Shown here: positions 49,897-58,326 of the stretch, piece after piece
How positions within the stretch are numbered: position 1 is the stretch's first letter
How the letters are laid out: every line of letters begins with the position of its first letter
Source of the DNA: an uncultured Duncaniella sp.
Lineage (GTDB): Bacteria > Bacteroidota > Bacteroidia > Bacteroidales > Muribaculaceae
Assembly: GCA_910589485.1 (NCBI GenBank)
Contig: CAJUSW010000002.1
Location: 372,001-436,000 of the forward strand
Reading direction: 5' to 3'
Length of the DNA stretch: 64,000 nt
The notes under the pieces: model-generated
What the model was told of the DNA's origin: nothing
Seen by the model: the letters and a program-made list of their open reading frames with translations, nothing else
Databases searched by the model: none
Made by a program: the position numbers and the translations under genes

Positions 49897-52821
49897 ATGT
49901 TTTCACGTTTCATCCTCACACTCCTCATGCTCCTGTCGCTGTCTCTCTCAGCCATGGCCGAGCGTACCGACTCCCTTTGGGTCTCAGGTCGCGTCAAGGA
50001 TGCAATCACCAACGAAGATCTCACCGAGGCCTTCGTGTTCCGATATAGAAGTGACGGAAGCCTCATCGACTCCATCCCGGCCAACCGCGGACTCATGGTC
50101 AGGAACGGCGAGACTGTGTCCCTGGCAATATTCGGTTACTATGTGCCCCGGCGCGACTCCACCTATGTGTTCGATGTCAAGGCCCCCGGCTACCGCACCG
50201 AGACCGTGACTTTGCGTGTGGATAATATTGGCAAGCGCGAGGACCGGCGCTCTATCCCCATCACTTTCATGCACCGCGCCCCCAGGCAACTTGGCGAGGT
50301 CACAGTCACAGCCTCCAAAATCAAGTTTTATAACAAGGGCGACACCATCGTGTACAATGCCGATGCCTTTCAGCTCGCCGAGGGTTCGATGCTCGATGCC
50401 CTCATAGCCCAGCTCCCCGGCGTGGAGCTCAACGACCAGGGGCAGATCAAGGTCAACGGCCGGTTTGTGGAATCCCTTCTGCTCAACGGCCGTCAGTTCT
50501 TCGACGGCAACAATCAGCTGATGCTCGAGAATATCGGTGCTTATACCGTAAAGAATATCGAGGTCTACGAGGGGCAGACCAAGCTCCAGCAATGGCAGGG
50601 CGATCCTAAGGGCGACACTCAGCTCACCATGGATGTCAAGCTCAAGCGTGAATACATGCGCGGATGGCTCGTGAATCTTCAGGGAGGCCTCGGCACCAAG
50701 GACCGCTACAGCCTGCGCGCCTTCACCTCCATGTTCTCCCCCACCACCACGCTCTCATTCGTGGGCAATGTCAACAATCTCAACGACACCCGCAAGCCCG
50801 GCAAGAACGATACTTGGACACCCGAGATGATGCCCTCGGGGACACGCATATTCAAGACCGCGGCTTTCAATTACGACTGGACTTCGCGCAACGAGCAGAA
50901 CAATGTCAATGGCTACGCCGAGATCGAGGAGACCCGTAGCAACGACTACTCCACAACCGCCCGCACTAATTTCCTCGCCGGAGGCAACACCTACGACAAC
51001 GCTTTCTCCTCGGCCCGCAACAAGAAGCTCCGCATCGAAACCCGTAATTATTACCGTTTCTTCACCGAGTCCTATTACTTCGGAGGCATGTACACCGGCC
51101 GATATGCCAAGCGCGACAACAACTCCCGCTCCCTCTCGGCCACATTCAACCGCGAGCAGTCCGATATAACCGCCGAGGCCCTTGAGGCTCTCTATAGCGA
51201 CGGTTCCCCACAGCGTCTCGACGCCGTGATCAACCGCTCCATCACACGCACCGATGGCTCGAGCCATGAATGGGAAGTCCAGGCCTTCCCCCATTTCAGC
51301 TACAAGATCCCGCGCACCAGCGACCGCGTGTCCATCGAGCCGGGTATTAAGTACAAGGAGCAGAAGGAGGAGCGATGGAACGACTACAACATCAACTATG
51401 GGGCCGATCCTCAGCCCGCCGTGAGGAAACGTCAGTTCTTTGACAATTCCCCCAACCGCTCGCTCACATTCATGACCAATGCCGACTATGCCACTAATCT
51501 GAAATTTTCCTCCCGGCTTAATCTTAACATCTCATTAAATTACGAGTACCGGTTTGTGAATACCGACAAGGATTCCTACATGTATGCCCTCGACCGCCTC
51601 GCCGACATGGGGGTATATGGCACTCTGCCCGCCGGATATGTCGACACCTTCGACCCCGACAACTCCTATACCTCGCGCACCATCGAGAATAAACACACCC
51701 TGCAGCCCAATCTATTATTGTCGGGACGCCTAAAAAACAACAATGTATTCGACCTGTACATCTCTCCGCAGTTTGCGTTTCTGCATCAGCACTTCGACTA
51801 CTGGCGTGCGGGACGTTCCTATCTCGTGTCGCGCAACAATTTCCTCACTACATCGAGGAGGGCTGCGGGCCGGTTGACTTTCCGTATGGTGCCCTCTACC
51901 GATGAAAGCCGACGCTTCACTTTCAGGCACGTGCTTGAGTTGAGTTACAACCTCGATACCAAGACTCCCGACCTCGTGCACATGATTGACGTGGTGAACG
52001 ATGCCGACCCGCTCAACATAGCTCTCGGAAATCCCGACCTGAAAAATGAATCGGTAAACACCTGGAAACTCCAGTGGACATTTACCCCTCACACTCGCAC
52101 ACTCAACAATGTGCTCCTTGCGTCCTATAATTACACACGCAACGCCCTTGTGCGCGGTTACACCTACGACACCTCTACCGGTGTGCGCCGCAACCGCACC
52201 TACAATGTCGACGGCAATCACACCGCATCACTCAGCGACAACCTCTCGTTGCAGTTCGGTCCCCGACAGCAGTTCTCGCTCAGCAACGAGGTCTCTTACG
52301 ATTACACAAATTATGCCGACATGATAGGCGTCAATCTCCAGGATCCGGTAAAATCCACGGTGAGATCATCCAATGTCTCTGACCGCATCAAGCTCGGTTG
52401 GCAACTTGGCAAGCAGAACATATCGCTTATAGGTTATTTTGCCAACCGCCACACCACCTCCTCACGCGAGGATTTCAGCGATATCGATGCCCGACACATG
52501 AGCTACGGCCTGAACGGCAACTTCCGTCTCCCCTACGGCTTCGGCGTCAGCACCGACTTCACCCTCTATACCCGTCGTGGCTATGGTGTAAGGGAGCTCG
52601 ACACCACCGATGCCATCTGGAACATGCGTCTCACCTACACCCCGCGCGGTGGCCGGTGGGTATTCATGCTCGACGGCTTCGACATGCTCCATCAGCTCTC
52701 CAACGTCAACTACGCCATCAACGCCTCAGGCCGCACCGTCACCTACACCAACGCCCTCCCGCGCTACATCATGCTCTCGTTGCAGTACCGTCTCAACATC
52801 CAGCCCAAGAAACGCCGGTAA
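49897..52821 (+). CDS. Outer-membrane beta-barrel protein, TonB-dependent-receptor-like
   Basis: A 974-residue exported protein (MFSRFILTLLMLLSLSLSAMA) built as N-terminal beta-sandwich, plug-like domain (VYNADAFQLAEGSMLDALIA, QLPGVELNDQGQIKVNG, NGRQFFDGNNQLMLENIGAYT) and barrel ending RLNIQPKKRR. It is a full-length paralogue of the protein at 36.6 kb. It stands 119 bp after the M56/TonB_C gene, so its expression or energisation may depend on that pair. No SusD partner is present. Substrate unknown. Confidence 0.9.
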   Translation: MFSRFILTLLMLLSLSLSAMAERTDSLWVSGRVKDAITNEDLTEAFVFRYRSDGSLIDSIPANRGLMVRNGETVSLAIFGYYVPRRDSTYVFDVKAPGYRTETVTLRVDNIGKREDRRSIPITFMHRAPRQLGEVTVTASKIKFYNKGDTIVYNADAFQLAEGSMLDALIAQLPGVELNDQGQIKVNGRFVESLLLNGRQFFDGNNQLMLENIGAYTVKNIEVYEGQTKLQQWQGDPKGDTQLTMDVKLKREYMRGWLVNLQGGLGTKDRYSLRAFTSMFSPTTTLSFVGNVNNLNDTRKPGKNDTWTPEMMPSGTRIFKTAAFNYDWTSRNEQNNVNGYAEIEETRSNDYSTTARTNFLAGGNTYDNAFSSARNKKLRIETRNYYRFFTESYYFGGMYTGRYAKRDNNSRSLSATFNREQSDITAEALEALYSDGSPQRLDAVINRSITRTDGSSHEWEVQAFPHFSYKIPRTSDRVSIEPGIKYKEQKEERWNDYNINYGADPQPAVRKRQFFDNSPNRSLTFMTNADYATNLKFSSRLNLNISLNYEYRFVNTDKDSYMYALDRLADMGVYGTLPAGYVDTFDPDNSYTSRTIENKHTLQPNLLLSGRLKNNNVFDLYISPQFAFLHQHFDYWRAGRSYLVSRNNFLTTSRRAAGRLTFRMVPSTDESRRFTFRHVLELSYNLDTKTPDLVHMIDVVNDADPLNIALGNPDLKNESVNTWKLQWTFTPHTRTLNNVLLASYNYTRNALVRGYTYDTSTGVRRNRTYNVDGNHTASLSDNLSLQFGPRQQFSLSNEVSYDYTNYADMIGVNLQDPVKSTVRSSNVSDRIKLGWQLGKQNISLIGYFANRHTTSSREDFSDIDARHMSYGLNGNFRLPYGFGVSTDFTLYTRRGYGVRELDTTDAIWNMRLTYTPRGGRWVFMLDGFDMLHQLSNVNYAINASGRTVTYTNALPRYIMLSLQYRLNIQPKKRR

Positions 52822-52919
52822 CCTCCATCCCTGCATATAAGTATTTACCCCAGCCACATCAGTGTGTGTGGCAGGGGTAATTTCTTCTTATCGGGAGTTT
52901 CCGGTACTGTGGACCGTCG

Positions 52920-53630
52920 TTATTCCATCTCTTCGATATACGGCTTTCCGTCCTTCACCGTCCCTTTGAAACGGTGTAAGCCGTCCTTGCCTCCGTCGGT
53001 GAACGATACCAGGTACCAATCCTCCTGTCCGTCCTCCTCGAGAATAAGATTCACCTTGGAGCCGTCTCTCGCTCCGGCTTGGGCCTCCTTGATCAACAGT
53101 TCGAGCACCTCGGGGGCGACACATTCCTTGATCTCATCGAGATTACCTCCGCCAAACACATATTTGCCGTAAAGGTCATATAGAAACTCCCTCACCACAA
53201 TACTCTGCGGGAAACGCTCTTTCATCTTCAGGAATTCTCCGTACACATCCACCATCTCCACGGTGTCACCGGCCTCCATCTGTTCGGCTATCATCTTGTT
53301 GGCGGCCTCGATCTGGGCCACACACTCGCGGAACCCTTCGGGATTCACGCCGAGCTCGCCGGCTTTCTCCTCAGTGATGTCCAGGAAATACCTCATCCCG
53401 TCGCGCTTCACATATTCGCTCAGGATCACACTGTTTCTCCTCGCCTCCCTCATCTCGGGAGCCATAGCCTCATATTCGGCTACTGTCATATACAGCTCAT
53501 GAGCCTTGTCGGCCACTGTGAGGGTATCCTCCTGCGGGGTTTCGTTAGTCTTGCTCCCCGACGTGCATCCGGCCACGCCTGTGGCCATGATCAGCGCCGA
53601 CGCAATCGCTACAATACATCTCGTTCTCAT
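52920..53630 (-). CDS. Lipoprotein of unknown function
   Basis: A 236-residue lipoprotein from the ATG at 53630 (MRTRCIVAIASALIMATGVAGC, lipobox GVAGC). The mature part is highly acidic and mostly helical (AHELYMTVAEYEAMAPEMREARR; EAANKMIAEQMEAGD), ending with a beta-rich NLILEEDGQEDWYLVSFTDGG and HRFKGTVKDGKPYIEE. The family is not recognised; the C-terminal part resembles small sandwich domains of Bacteroidota lipoproteins. It has its own -7 box (53658-53665) and is divergent from the next gene. Confidence 0.8.
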   Translation of the reverse strand: MRTRCIVAIASALIMATGVAGCTSGSKTNETPQEDTLTVADKAHELYMTVAEYEAMAPEMREARRNSVILSEYVKRDGMRYFLDITEEKAGELGVNPEGFRECVAQIEAANKMIAEQMEAGDTVEMVDVYGEFLKMKERFPQSIVVREFLYDLYGKYVFGGGNLDEIKECVAPEVLELLIKEAQAGARDGSKVNLILEEDGQEDWYLVSFTDGGKDGLHRFKGTVKDGKPYIEEME

Positions 53631-53657
53631 AAATTCGTTGATTTGGTTATCGTTCTG

Positions 53658-53665
53658 CAAATATA
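53658..53665 (-). promoter_or_regulatory. -7 box of the acidic lipoprotein gene
   Basis: TATATTTG on the minus strand, 27 bp before the ATG at 53630. Confidence 0.45.
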
Positions 53666-53751
53666 CTCATACTGAAAGCCAAAATCAAGACCCGTATAAA
53701 ACATTTTTCACCCACGCGACATTATCGCACCAATTAAGAGGATTCCTGAGA

Positions 53752-53759
53752 TAACTTTG
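53752..53759 (+). promoter_or_regulatory. -7 box of the Ser/Pro/Ala-rich protein gene
   Basis: TAACTTTG, 22 bp before the ATG at 53782, supporting that gene as real. Confidence 0.45.
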
Positions 53760-53781
53760 CCGATGTAAGAAAACTATTGTT

Positions 53782-54615
53782 ATGAAAGAATCCACTATCA
53801 ATACCAACGCGGCAACCACGGCTCCAGCCTCCGTGCCCAAGGTCAGCTACCCGCCGTCGCTTCCCATATCGCGCAAAGCCTACAGGCGATTCATCGACCG
53901 TATTCATCAGGTCTACTCCGCCGAGCTTCCTATAGCCCGTCTCATGGTAAGTGTTCTTGATGTATATCTTCTCGGTGACCGTCATCTTGCAGGAGCAATG
54001 CTCGAAGGGAGCGACCATAAGCACGCATTCTCATTTCTCTGTCAGGATGTCGACATGGCCATCGAGCGATCCCGCCGTGCCCGTCAGCAGGCCCTCGTCC
54101 GCCGCCTCGCCCGTCAGCAAGCCGAAGCAATCACCCCGACAGCTTCCACCCCGGCAATCCCCGCCACCCTGACAGCTTCCATCTCGGTAATCTCAACCAT
54201 CCCATCAGCCTCAGAACCCTCGGCTACCTCCGCCTCCCCTACTTGCTCGCTGTCCATTCCGCCGGCCGTTGAATCCCCGGCCCCATTATCGCTCCCTGCT
54301 CCCGAGCCCTCAGCCGATATCGTCCTCAGCCAGTCCGTACCTGCACTCCCGATCCCGATGCCATCAACCACCTCAGATAACCGTGATCCCCATTCGGACC
54401 TAACGACAGCCGAATCAGCCATACTATCTGGGCAGGAGATAGGTGGTCACGAAGTCTGGTCAGGCCGTAGGGTCAACGACATGAGCCGTATCCCCATGTT
54501 TAGCTCCTTGTTGAATCCCGTGGTCAACACCATAGCTCGCACCCGAGCCGAGCGTCGCGCCCAGGAACAAACCCTAAAACGCAAGCTCAAATCCCGCAAC
54601 CGCCCCCTCACCTGA
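53782..54615 (+). CDS. Protein with helical N-terminus and Ser/Pro/Ala-rich middle, unknown function
   Basis: A 277-residue protein without signal peptide. Residues about 20-110 (SRKAYRRFIDRIHQVYSAEL, VLDVYLLGDRHLAG, HKHAFSFLCQDVDMAIERSRR) look folded and helical; about 115-210 is low-complexity Ser/Pro/Ala/Thr; the C-terminus is basic (RTRAERRAQEQTLKRKLKSRN). I do not recognise a family. A -7 box and codon use like the neighbours support expression. It borders the repeat-rich stretch at 54.6-55.3 kb. A nucleic-acid-binding role is suggested only by the basic tail. Confidence 0.6.
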   Translation: MKESTINTNAATTAPASVPKVSYPPSLPISRKAYRRFIDRIHQVYSAELPIARLMVSVLDVYLLGDRHLAGAMLEGSDHKHAFSFLCQDVDMAIERSRRARQQALVRRLARQQAEAITPTASTPAIPATLTASISVISTIPSASEPSATSASPTCSLSIPPAVESPAPLSLPAPEPSADIVLSQSVPALPIPMPSTTSDNRDPHSDLTTAESAILSGQEIGGHEVWSGRRVNDMSRIPMFSSLLNPVVNTIARTRAERRAQEQTLKRKLKSRNRPLT

Positions 54616-54831
54616 CCAGCTCCCACCTTTAAACCCTCTGGCCTAAACTCCCAGGGTGACATACCCCTCCCGACTAACCGGGCTCGCAAATCCCCCGTGC
54701 CCTATCTCCCCCTTAACCCTCTGGCCTAAACCTCCAGAGTGATGCCCCCATACGAATCGGGCTCGCAAATTCCCCGCAGGCTATACCCACAAATCCCCTA
54801 TGAACCGGGTCCGCAAATTCCCCGCAGGCTA

Positions 54832-54975
54832 CCCATTAAGCCCTGAAAGGGCGATGCAATTATAGCCCCATCACGAGCGGAGATGCAAATTGCCCGCAGG
54901 GCAAAATTTGCATCCCGCGAGGCATGGGGGAAACCGGAACGCATACCCACATGGGCGTCGAAGACGTCCTATAAT
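54832..54975 (+). repeat. Copy B of the structured intergenic repeat element
   Basis: Same order as copy A: AGCCCTGAAAGGGC, ATAGCCCCATCACGAGCG, the GATGCAAAT/ATTTGCATC hairpin (54882-54914), CGCGAGGCATGGGG and the final GGGCGTC-GAA-GACGTCC hairpin (54953-54969), then CTATAAT. Confidence 0.8.
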
Positions 54976-55067
54976 TCCCCGCGCCCACATGCCCAAAATC
55001 TCCCATCCATACCCCTCAACTCCCCATCCAATAATCCCCCTCTGATCTAAACCTATGCCATACGCAA

Positions 55068-55206
55068 ATTATTGGACATCTTCGATGCCCCGTCGTCACT
55101 ATATTCTCATTATCCCCATGCCTCGCGGGACGCAAATTTTGCCCTGCGGGCAATTTGCATCCTCGCTCGTGATGGGGCTATAACTACATCGCCACTCCGT
55201 GGCTTA
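55068..55206 (-). repeat. Copy C of the structured intergenic repeat element (inverted)
   Basis: Minus-strand copy with the same ordered boxes. Its final hairpin reads GGGCATC-GAA-GATGTCC (55074-55090), differing from copies A and B at two paired positions (G-C to A-T), so the stem is kept by compensatory change. The flanking TATAAT is degraded. Confidence 0.75.
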
Positions 55207-55279
55207 TCAACCCGCAGGCCCTATAATCCCCCTGCCTCCGATATCCCCCTTAAAAAACCTCTGGTCTAAACAATAACCC

Positions 55280-55316
55280 AAAAAAATTAGCAACCGCCAT
55301 TACGACGATTGCTAAT
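55280..55316 (-). terminator. Terminator of the rnfDGEA operon
   Basis: ATTAGCAA (55286-55293) and TTGCTAAT (55309-55316) form the stem; on the minus strand it is followed by a T-run. Confidence 0.75.
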
Positions 55317-55343
55317 AATATCATAAAAACCTGTTATATGTAC

Positions 55344-55925
55344 TTATCCGATCTTGATTCCCGAGAAACCCATGAATGCCATGGCCAGGAGACCGGCACA
55401 AATCAACGCGATAGGCACACCGCGCATCGCCTCAGGCACATCCGTGCGCGCCAACTGCTCGCGGATACCCGCAAAAATCGAAATCGCCATGGTGAAACCT
55501 ATGGCGGTCGCCACCGCATACACCAGACTCTCACCCAGGTTCATATTCTTCTGAACCACGGTAATAGCCACGCCGAGCACGGCACAGTTGGTAGTGATGA
55601 GCGGGAGGAACACACCCAACGCACTGTACAGCACCGGAGCTATCTTCTTGAGGATAATCTCGAGCATCTGCACCAGCGCAGCGATCACGAGAATAAACAC
55701 TATGGTCTGCATGAAGCCCAGGCCGAAAGGTGTCAGCACCAGATCCTGGAGCAGCCAGGTGATGGCCGTGGCCAGCACCATGACAAACGTTACGGCCGCC
55801 CCCATACCAGTCGCGCTCGAAAGCTTGCGCGACACACCGATAAACGGGCAAATGCCGAGGAATTGGGCAAATACAATGTTGTTGACAAAGATTGCCGTGA
55901 TGATGATGGAAATATATTCGAGCAT
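55344..55925 (-). CDS. rnfA: Rnf electron-transport complex subunit RnfA
   Basis: A 193-residue membrane protein with six helices. NNIVFAQFLGICPFIGVSRKLSSATGMG and VFLPLITTNCAVLGVAI carry the two conserved Cys-containing loops (ICPF and TNCA) that bind an iron-sulphur centre between RnfA and RnfE. The Rnf complex couples ferredoxin:NAD+ electron transfer to ion pumping in the inner membrane. It is last in the D-G-E-A order and 32 bp after rnfE. Confidence 0.95.
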   Translation of the reverse strand: MLEYISIIITAIFVNNIVFAQFLGICPFIGVSRKLSSATGMGAAVTFVMVLATAITWLLQDLVLTPFGLGFMQTIVFILVIAALVQMLEIILKKIAPVLYSALGVFLPLITTNCAVLGVAITVVQKNMNLGESLVYAVATAIGFTMAISIFAGIREQLARTDVPEAMRGVPIALICAGLLAMAFMGFSGIKIG

Positions 55926-55957
55926 CTGATTATTCGTTTAATTGATGAACTGGTGAT

Positions 55958-56548
55958 TTACTTAGCGGCACGGAGCTTGGTGAAAAGAGCTATCAGCAGG
56001 CCGAGGGCGATGAACGCACCCGGAGCGAGCACAAACACCAGCGAGCCATACTGCTCGGGATATATCGTGGCGTCAAAGATCTTGCCTGTGCCCAGGAACT
56101 CGCGCACTGCACCGAGCAGTGTCAGCGCGATAGTGAAGCCCAGACCGATGCCCACGCCGTCGAGACAGCTGTCAAACACACCGTGGCGCGAAGCGAAAGC
56201 CTCGGCACGGCCAAGTACGATACAGTTTACCACGATAAGAGGAATGAAGATACCGAGAGTGGCGTAGAGCGAAGGCACGTAGGCCTCCATCACAAGCTGG
56301 AGCACCGACACAAACGCCGCGATAACCACGATGTAGGCCGGGATGCGCACCTTGGAGGGCACGAAATTCTTGATCAGGGATATTACCACATTGGAGCATA
56401 TGAGCACTGCCATGGTGGCGAGGCCCATGCTCATGCCGTTGATAGCACTGCCGGTGGTGCCCAGCGTGGGACACATACCCAGCATCAGCACGAATGTGGG
56501 ATTCTCGGCAATGATGCCGTTGAAGAGTATTCTGAGTTTATCGTTCAT
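55958..56548 (-). CDS. rnfE: Rnf electron-transport complex subunit RnfE
   Basis: A 196-residue membrane protein related to RnfA: IIAENPTFVLMLGMCPTLGTTGSA and FIPLIVVNCIVLGRAEAFA contain the paired cysteine loops (MCPT and VNCI). Six helices are predicted. It is preceded by rnfG (9-bp gap) and followed by rnfA. Length is normal. Confidence 0.95.
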   Translation of the reverse strand: MNDKLRILFNGIIAENPTFVLMLGMCPTLGTTGSAINGMSMGLATMAVLICSNVVISLIKNFVPSKVRIPAYIVVIAAFVSVLQLVMEAYVPSLYATLGIFIPLIVVNCIVLGRAEAFASRHGVFDSCLDGVGIGLGFTIALTLLGAVREFLGTGKIFDATIYPEQYGSLVFVLAPGAFIALGLLIALFTKLRAAK

Positions 56549-56557
56549 GGCTTGAGG

Positions 56558-57136
56558 TTATTGCTGGGCAGTGAATTGATCATAGGCTTGGTTGGCGAGA
56601 GTCAGCGCGCGCAGGAATGCTCTCGACGAGATAGTGGCGGCGGTGATGGCATCGACATCGCCTCCGTCCTTGCTCACGGTGAGATTGGAGCTCTTGGCGT
56701 TCAGCCCCACGATGCTGTGGGCCGGATCGCAGAACCATTCTCCCATCTTCGAGCCCAGGCCCGGAGTCTCGGCGTGCTGCATCACGGCATATCCGGTGAT
56801 GTCGCCGGCCTCGTTGAAGCCATACATTACGGTGATGAGGCCCGAGAAGCCGTTGTTGTCATGGCTCTCCACGGCGGCACCGGTCAGCTGGCCGTCCTTG
56901 CGGGCGGGAAACACGGTCACGGTCTCGCCGTCGATGGTGACTTCCACAGCCTCCTCGGCCGGATTGTTGTTGAACTCTATGCCGGGTAGCACCTGTCCTA
57001 TGGCATCCTGCTGTTTCTGGGCCTTGGCCTGGGCTATAGGCTCCATGGTCATGCTGTACACGCCTGCGAGAGCGGCCGCGGCCACTACTGTGATGATGCC
57101 GAGTGAGAGCACCATGTTTACGAGTGTCGATTTCAT
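56558..57136 (-). CDS. rnfG: Rnf electron-transport complex subunit RnfG
   Basis: A 192-residue protein with one N-terminal helix (MVLSLGIITVVAAAALAGVYSM) and a periplasmic FMN-binding domain. The flavinylation motif VDAITAATISSRAFLRAL includes the threonine that carries covalent FMN (S/T-[GA]-A-T-x-[ST] pattern). HAETPGLGSKMGEWF is also typical. The start overlaps the stop of rnfD by 4 bp. It needs the ApbE flavin transferase, not encoded here. Confidence 0.95.
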   Translation of the reverse strand: MKSTLVNMVLSLGIITVVAAAALAGVYSMTMEPIAQAKAQKQQDAIGQVLPGIEFNNNPAEEAVEVTIDGETVTVFPARKDGQLTGAAVESHDNNGFSGLITVMYGFNEAGDITGYAVMQHAETPGLGSKMGEWFCDPAHSIVGLNAKSSNLTVSKDGGDVDAITAATISSRAFLRALTLANQAYDQFTAQQ

Positions 57137-58089
57137 GCTACTGCCCTCCCTTCGCCAAATTTACGTGGTTTCATGTATCGGTTGATGAGCGGTGTGAGTC
57201 CGTTCATGATGAGGATGGCAAACGACATGCCCTCGGGGTAGGCACCCCACTGGCGTATCACCAGAGTGATTATGCCGATCATAACTCCATACAGGAGCAT
57301 GCCCGAACGGCTCATGGGCGAGGTCACGTAGTCGGTGGCCATGAAGATGGCACCGAGGAGCAGACCGCCCGAGAGGATCTCAACACCCACGGGTGCGCCG
57401 ATGCACAGCGAGAAAAGTGCCACGGTGCCCACGATGGCTACCGGAATATGCCAGGTGATCACCTTGAAGCAGAGCAGATAGATGAAGCCGAGCACAAGGG
57501 CTATGGCGCCAACCTCGCCCATCGATCCACCTATGTTACCGAGGGCGGCGTCAACGAGGCTGATATCCGAGGCGTTCACCAATCCCATCTTCAGCTCGCT
57601 GAGGATGGTGGCGCCGGTAGTGGCGTCGGTGTAGGCCATGCGGTTGACTATAGGCTCGGGCCATGTGGTCATGGCCACGGGGAATGACAGGAGCAGGAAC
57701 ACTCGGCCCACAAGTGCGGGGTTGAAGATGTTGCATCCGAGACCGCCGAAGGTCATCTTTCCGATGCCGATGGCTACGACGCAACCTATCAGCACCATCC
57801 ACACGGGGATGTTGGACGGCAGGTTGAGTGCTAAAAGCAGACCGGTGAGTACGGCCGACAGATTCCCTATCGAGGGTTTCTGGCCAAGCATGTAGCGTGT
57901 GATTAGATACTCGGCGGCTACGCATCCCACTATCGAGGTGACGATGACGATGGCCGCTCCTAACCCGAAGTAGTAGAGTGCCACAAGCACTGCGGGCACG
58001 AGCGCGATGATCACATGGAGCATCAGCCTCGTCACAGTGGTGGGCGTCTGCGCGTGGGGCGACGGCGAAATGGTGATTAAATTGTCCAT
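57133..58089 (-). CDS. rnfD: Rnf electron-transport complex subunit RnfD
   Basis: A 318-residue membrane protein with nine or ten helices and the RnfD/NqrB pattern LSAVLTGLLLALNLPSNIPVW, FGGLGCNIFNPALVGRVFLLL and FMATDYVTSPM. The periplasmic TDATTGATIL segment fits the covalent FMN site (GAT motif). Its length (318, not about 410) identifies RnfD rather than NqrB. It is the first gene of the operon here, unusual because rnfB and rnfC normally precede it. Confidence 0.94.
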   Translation of the reverse strand: MDNLITISPSPHAQTPTTVTRLMLHVIIALVPAVLVALYYFGLGAAIVIVTSIVGCVAAEYLITRYMLGQKPSIGNLSAVLTGLLLALNLPSNIPVWMVLIGCVVAIGIGKMTFGGLGCNIFNPALVGRVFLLLSFPVAMTTWPEPIVNRMAYTDATTGATILSELKMGLVNASDISLVDAALGNIGGSMGEVGAIALVLGFIYLLCFKVITWHIPVAIVGTVALFSLCIGAPVGVEILSGGLLLGAIFMATDYVTSPMSRSGMLLYGVMIGIITLVIRQWGAYPEGMSFAILIMNGLTPLINRYMKPRKFGEGRAVA

Positions 58090-58182
58090 TACTGTATAAG
58101 AAACCGTGATGAATTTTGAACTGACCCACCTGTCATTGAGTCGATTTGTCAGTTCAATGGTTTAGAATATAAGGATTTTGTG

Positions 58183-58190
58183 CAAAATTA
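58183..58190 (-). promoter_or_regulatory. -7 box of rnfDGEA
   Basis: TAATTTTG on the minus strand, 93 bp before the rnfD start; no good -33 box. It supports rnfD as operon head. Confidence 0.4.
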
Positions 58191-58265
58191 CACATTTTTT
58201 ATGGTAAATCGGTCACTTTCTTCCATATTTTTTAGCGTGTGTCTAAAAACAAATGTTAATACGAT

Positions 58266-58303
58266 AAAAAGAGGATGCCCGACATTTGTTGTCAGGCACC
58301 CTC
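58266..58303 (-). terminator. Terminator of the Ca/Na antiporter gene
   Basis: GAGGATGCCCGACA (58271-58284) pairs with TGTCAGGCACCCTC (58290-58303), one wobble and one mismatch; a five-T run follows on the minus strand. It isolates rnfDGEA from the antiporter gene. Confidence 0.85.
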
Positions 58304-58326
58304 ATATATCACGCTTCCTCCACTCC

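Larger units (their letters stand above)
54616..55343. repeat. 728-bp repeat-rich non-coding stretch
   Basis: No ORF of note. Companion repeats occur: CTCTGGCCTAAAC units near 54633 and 54718 (variants near 55040 and 55258), and CGGGCTCGCAAAT units near 54679, 54757 and 54806, each followed by CCCCGYRGGC-like sequence. Two copies of the structured element (54832-54975 and, inverted, 55068-55206) make a large inverted repeat. The rnfA terminator ends the region. Confidence 0.75.

Noticed and set aside
54616..55343. CRISPR array
   Set aside because: Repeats are irregularly spaced, degenerate and in both orientations, with no spacer pattern or cas genes.
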